Shown here piece after piece: positions 8,010 through 10,603 of a stretch of 10,603 nucleotides of DNA (position 1 is its first letter; every line of letters starts with the position of its first letter). The stretch comes from DATBHM01 sp036557505 (GTDB taxonomy: Bacteria > Actinomycetota > UBA4738 > JACQTL01): NCBI GenBank assembly GCA_036557505.1, contig DATBHM010000041.1, positions 1 through 10,603 on the forward strand, given 5' to 3'. The notes under the pieces were generated by a model, which had not been told where the DNA came from, did not search any database, and was given only the letters and a program-made list of their open reading frames with translations. Position numbers and translations under genes: made by a program.

Positions 8010-8468
8010 TCAGCTCGCCGCCTGCTTCACGAGCGCGGCGATCTTCTTCTCGTCCGCGGCGGTCAGCTTGGTGAGCGCGTAGGACGTGGGCCACATCGGC
8101 CCGTCGTCGAGGTTGGCCGCCTCCTCGAATCCGAACGTCGCGTACCTCGACTTGAACTTCGCAGCCGGCTTGAAGAAGCAGACGACCTTGCCGTCCTTCG
8201 CGTAGGCGGGCATCCCGTAGAAGGTCCTCGGCGCGAGGTCCGGCGCCACGTCGGCGACGATCGAATGGATCCGCTCGGCGATGGCGCGATCCGAATCCTC
8301 CATCTCGGCGATCTTCGCGACCACCTCGCGCTCGGACTCCTCCCGGGTCACGGCGGCCTTCCGCTCGCGGACGGTCTCCCGCATCGCGGCCCGTTCCTCG
8401 GCGGAGAACGTCGGCGACTTCCCGGCGGCCCTGGACTTCTGCTGCTTGGCGGGTTTCCTCTCAGCCAT
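8010..8468 (-). CDS. DUF1801-domain protein with basic N-terminal extension
   Basis: A 152-residue cytoplasmic protein. The C-terminal half fits the DUF1801 (YdhG-like) domain: IAERIHSIVADVAPD (63-77), FYGMPAYAKDGKVVCFFKP (83-101), and the end block LTAADEKKIAALVKQA. Residues 1-55 are a Lys/Arg/Glu-rich helical extension, more than the core domain needs. The biochemical role of DUF1801 is not established; some relatives have been called iron chaperones. The ATG at 8468 is set by a near-perfect Shine-Dalgarno AAGGAGGTG (8475-8483) 6 nt upstream, the best in the window, which suggests strong translation. It lies 27 nt after the MFS gene and 44 nt before the uvrA-like gene, so it is probably cotranscribed with both. 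Confidence 0.88.
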   Translation of the reverse strand: MAERKPAKQQKSRAAGKSPTFSAEERAAMRETVRERKAAVTREESEREVVAKIAEMEDSDRAIAERIHSIVADVAPDLAPRTFYGMPAYAKDGKVVCFFKPAAKFKSRYATFGFEEAANLDDGPMWPTSYALTKLTAADEKKIAALVKQAAS

Positions 8469-8474
8469 TCGAAG

Positions 8475-8483
8475 CACCTCCTT
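8475..8483 (-). promoter_or_regulatory. Near-consensus Shine-Dalgarno of the DUF1801 gene
   Basis: The minus strand reads AAGGAGGTG, complementary to the 16S rRNA 3' end over nine bases, 6 nt before the ATG at 8468. It excludes the in-frame GTG at 8477, which lies within it. Other genes of the same run have weaker sites. Confidence 0.85.
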
Positions 8484-8495
8484 CGTCGATGACCG

Positions 8496-9782
8496 TCACT
8501 GTAGTTGGGGCTCGGTGACCGAGGCTTCTCGATTCGTGACCGCCTCGGGGGCGCGCCGGAGGACGGCCACGGCCGCGATCGGGACGAGGAGCATGGTCAG
8601 GGCCCCCGACAGCACCAGCCCGCCGGTCGTCCCCGTGAGCTCCAGCAGCGGGCCGCCCACGGCGAGCCCGAGCGGGGCGGCCACCAGCGAGATGGTGGTC
8701 CACAGCGTGACGACCTGCTGCTGCTCGTTGGGCTCGAGGCCCGACTGCACGAAGCTGAACGCGACCGGGGTGAACGGCGCCCACACCAGGCCTCCCAGCC
8801 CGAAGACGAGCATGGCGACGGCGAGAGTACCGACGAAGGGCAGCACGATCGGGCACACGGCCCACAGGCCGACGATCGCGATCAGCAGCTGCCGCTGAGG
8901 AAGGTGCCGGAGCTGGTTGACCAGCGCGGCCCCGATGAAGGCGCCCACCCCCAGCGCGCCCCACATCAGGCCGAGGGCGGACGCGCCCGAGTCGAGCGTC
9001 CCGCGGACGTACAGCGGAAGCGCGACCTCGATCGGCATGTAGAGGAAGTTGAAGAAGAACTCGACCACCAGCAGCCGGGCGGCCACCGGGCGGCGCCGCA
9101 GGATGCGCAGGCCCGATTCGTGCGACGCCGGACGTCGGAGCGCGTCCCCGTCGTCGACGTGCCGCGGGACGGAGATCAGGACCGCGCCCAGCAGGATCAG
9201 CGCGCCGCACGCGTCGAAGAAGAGCCCGACGCCGGCGCTGGTCGTGGCGACGATCAGCCCGCCCACCACCGGACCCACGATGTACAGGGCGAAGGTGGCG
9301 TTGAGCCCGAGGAGCCCGTTCACGGCGAACCGCCCCGTCTCGCCCGCCATCGAGGTCGCCAGCACCCGCCGGCTGCTCGACCCGGCGATCCGGAACGTCG
9401 AGCAGAACAGCAGGCCGGCGACCAGCACCGGCAGCGTGAGCCGGTCGGTGACGGCCAGGAGGCCGAGCGCGCTGAAGGCGACGAACCGCAGCACGCAGTC
9501 GGCGATGAGGAGCGTTCGGGGCGGCACGCGGATCCGGCCCAGCCCGATGCACAGCGCGAGGACCGTGGAGAGCACGAACGGCGCCGCCTCGACCATCCCG
9601 ATCGCGATCGCCGCCGGCACGCTCCCGTGGATCGAGAGCGTCTGCACGGGCATCGCGACGATGATCACGCCGGTGCCGACGTTGGCCAGGAGGTCCCCGA
9701 GGAGGAGTCCGGCCACGCGCCGATCGCGCAGCACGTCCCGGTACGACCGGTTGGCCTCCGGGGTGGCTGCGGCGGCGCTCAT
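8496..9782 (-). CDS. MFS transporter (12 TM, drug-efflux type)
   Basis: A 428-residue major facilitator superfamily protein with about twelve hydrophobic segments. Six lie between residues 24 and 204, then a hydrophilic loop with an Arg-rich end (205-233), then six between 235 and 408. The N-terminus is a soluble 20-residue stretch and the C-terminus is a charged cytoplasmic tail. The loop between helices 2 and 3 (GLGRIRVPPRT, 80-90) is a degenerate form of MFS motif A. Helix 7 starts with the unusually aromatic LLVVEFFFNFLYMP (237-250). The overall pattern resembles the MFS_3/EntS-like proton-coupled exporters, hence probable efflux across the cytoplasmic membrane, but the substrate is unknown. 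The ATG at 9782 follows the VOC gene by 25 nt; the Shine-Dalgarno is weak (GGGCCGGGCAG). Confidence 0.92.
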   Translation of the reverse strand: MSAAAATPEANRSYRDVLRDRRVAGLLLGDLLANVGTGVIIVAMPVQTLSIHGSVPAAIAIGMVEAAPFVLSTVLALCIGLGRIRVPPRTLLIADCVLRFVAFSALGLLAVTDRLTLPVLVAGLLFCSTFRIAGSSSRRVLATSMAGETGRFAVNGLLGLNATFALYIVGPVVGGLIVATTSAGVGLFFDACGALILLGAVLISVPRHVDDGDALRRPASHESGLRILRRRPVAARLLVVEFFFNFLYMPIEVALPLYVRGTLDSGASALGLMWGALGVGAFIGAALVNQLRHLPQRQLLIAIVGLWAVCPIVLPFVGTLAVAMLVFGLGGLVWAPFTPVAFSFVQSGLEPNEQQQVVTLWTTISLVAAPLGLAVGGPLLELTGTTGGLVLSGALTMLLVPIAAVAVLRRAPEAVTNREASVTEPQLQ

Positions 9783-9807
9783 CTGCCCGGCCCGGTCGCC
9801 GGACGGC

Positions 9808-10227
9808 TCAGCGCCGCTGCTGGATGCGGATCAGGTTGCCCGAGGGGTCGCGGAAGGCGCAGTCGCGGATCCCGTACGGCTGGTCGGTCGGCTCCTGGAC
9901 CACCTCGGCGTCGCCGGCCTGCAGTCGCTCGAAGGTCCCGTCGAGGTCGCGAGTGGCGAGGTTGACGCTGGCGTAGGTTCCCTTGGCCATCATCTCGGCG
10001 ATGGTCTGCCGCTCGTCGTCGGTGATGCCCGGGGAAGCCGCCGGCGGGTACAGGACGATGGCCGTGTCGGGCTGATCGGCCGGGCCGACCGTGATCCAGT
10101 GCATCCCGTTGTATTCGACGTCGAGGCGAACCTCGAAGCCGAGGGTGTCGCGATAGAAGGCCAGGGTCGCCCCCGGGTCATCGTGCGGAAGCATGCTCGA
10201 GTGAATGGTGATGTCCATGAGGCTCAT
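9808..10227 (-). CDS. VOC / glyoxalase-bleomycin-resistance fold protein
   Basis: A 139-residue two-module VOC protein. Module 1 has DDPGATLAFYRDTLGFEV (16-33) and module 2 has DLDGTFERLQAGDAEVVQEP followed by FRDPSGNLIRI (125-135). In metal-dependent VOC enzymes a Glu usually sits in GNxIEL; here R134 takes that place (GNLIRI). A catalytic glyoxalase-like metal site is therefore unlikely, and a binding or sequestration role is plausible, though some divergent VOC enzymes cannot be excluded. The ATG at 10227 overlaps the stop of the upstream AraC gene as ATGA. This favours it over ATG 10218, and the frame-open codons further upstream belong to the neighbour's sequence. AraC plus VOC gene pairs are common in Actinomycetota, and the regulator may control or sense the same ligand. 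Confidence 0.92.
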   Translation of the reverse strand: MSLMDITIHSSMLPHDDPGATLAFYRDTLGFEVRLDVEYNGMHWITVGPADQPDTAIVLYPPAASPGITDDERQTIAEMMAKGTYASVNLATRDLDGTFERLQAGDAEVVQEPTDQPYGIRDCAFRDPSGNLIRIQQRR

Positions 10228-10603
10228 GCTACGTGCGGCCCGGTGGAGGCCGCTTCTCGATTCCTGATCGGTCTCGTCACCTGCTTCGCCACGCACGGTG
10301 GGATCCCCGCCATCGCTCCCGTCTCCCGGCGCCGGTATTCGCTGGGTGGCATCCCGACCAGCTCGGTGAAGCGGGTGCTGAAGGTGCCGAGCGACGAGCA
10401 GCCGACCTCGAAGCAGACCTCGGTGACGGTCATCCCGCCACGACGCAGGAGCGCCATGGCGCGCTCGATGCGCCGCGTCATCAGGTAGCTGTACGGGGAC
10501 TCGCCGAACGCCTGCCTGAACTGCCGGCTGAGGTGCCCGGCCGACATGTACGCGCCGCGGGCGAGGGCCTCCACGTCCAGCGGCTGCGCGTACTCCCGGT
10601 CGA
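10224..10603 (-). CDS. AraC-family transcriptional regulator, 5' truncated by window edge
   Basis: The visible 125 residues start mid-protein at the right edge (DREYAQPLDVEALARGA). They contain both helix-turn-helix motifs of the AraC DNA-binding domain: LDVEALARGAYMSAGHLSRQF, and MTVTEVCFEVGCSSLGTFSTRF followed by VGMPPSEYRRR. A GTG at 10574 is not the start, because it lies inside HTH1 and the frame is open to the edge. After the domain comes a 28-residue tail with PPCVAKQVTRPIRNREA, longer than most AraC ends. It is the promoter-proximal visible gene of the run, joined to the VOC gene by an ATGA overlap, so it likely controls this operon. Any N-terminal sensor domain is outside the window; short AraC proteins of ~130-150 residues without one are common next to VOC genes. 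Confidence 0.93.
   Translation of the reverse strand, partial: DREYAQPLDVEALARGAYMSAGHLSRQFRQAFGESPYSYLMTRRIERAMALLRRGGMTVTEVCFEVGCSSLGTFSTRFTELVGMPPSEYRRRETGAMAGIPPCVAKQVTRPIRNREAASTGPHVA

Noticed and set aside
7966..8094. A UvrA start 43 codons further upstream at 8094
   Set aside because: That segment overlaps the DUF1801 gene, is not UvrA-like, and the ATG at 7965 has its own GGGGAG site and a family-like N-terminus.
8505..9965. A 486-codon plus-strand open frame antisense to the MFS gene
   Set aside because: It is made almost entirely of Arg, Glu, Gln, His and Asp, the antisense image of hydrophobic membrane codons. No domain is visible.

Overview
The window is visibly very G+C-rich and densely packed. 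It uses GTG as well as ATG starts, has 4-nt stop/start overlaps, and encodes families typical of Actinomycetota: DrrA/DrrB ABC exporter, DrrC-type UvrA-like ATPase, HTH_42 winged-helix protein, AraC+VOC pair, and a 'NVWAVG' repeat propeller. The most likely source is an actinobacterial chromosome, possibly an uncultured lineage. I cannot assign a genus.

Layout, right to left, because almost everything is on the minus strand. (1) 10603-5581 is a five-gene same-strand run that looks like one operon: AraC-type regulator (5' end outside the window), VOC/glyoxalase-fold protein (ATGA overlap with the regulator), 12-TM MFS transporter, DUF1801 protein with a near-perfect Shine-Dalgarno, and a 794-aa UvrA-like protein of the DrrC type that lacks the UvrB-binding domain. 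(2) 5572-5225 holds the only plus-strand gene, a small orphan STAS-domain protein. It is convergent with the uvrA-like gene (8 nt apart) and divergent from the next unit. (3) 5137-4492 is a type II toxin-antitoxin module, a Phd/YefM antitoxin followed by an overlapping VapC/PIN toxin. It has a perfect inverted repeat sitting on a probable leaderless promoter. (4) 4350-3184 encodes a secreted protein with seven ~50-residue repeats, read here as a seven-bladed beta-propeller with N/C strand closure and a probable closing disulfide. (5) 3177-2038 encodes an HTH_42 protein with a QxQ motif, related to AlkZ-type DNA glycosylases. (6) 2033-1782 is a small ORF resembling part of a PD40/TolB propeller. 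(7) 1694-1 is a tight three-gene unit: RibD_C/dihydrofolate-reductase-like protein, DrrA-type ABC ATPase (GTGA overlap), and DrrB-type ABC permease (ATGA overlap, cut by the window edge).

The common theme is handling of toxic small molecules and DNA-damaging compounds. Relatives of several genes here are known from antibiotic self-resistance: DrrA, DrrB and DrrC (daunorubicin), AlkZ (azinomycin), VOC folds (bleomycin, mitomycin) and MFS efflux. No biosynthetic gene is visible, so a general xenobiotic-defence neighbourhood is more likely than a biosynthetic cluster. Functions are family-level inferences; no substrate can be read from the sequence.
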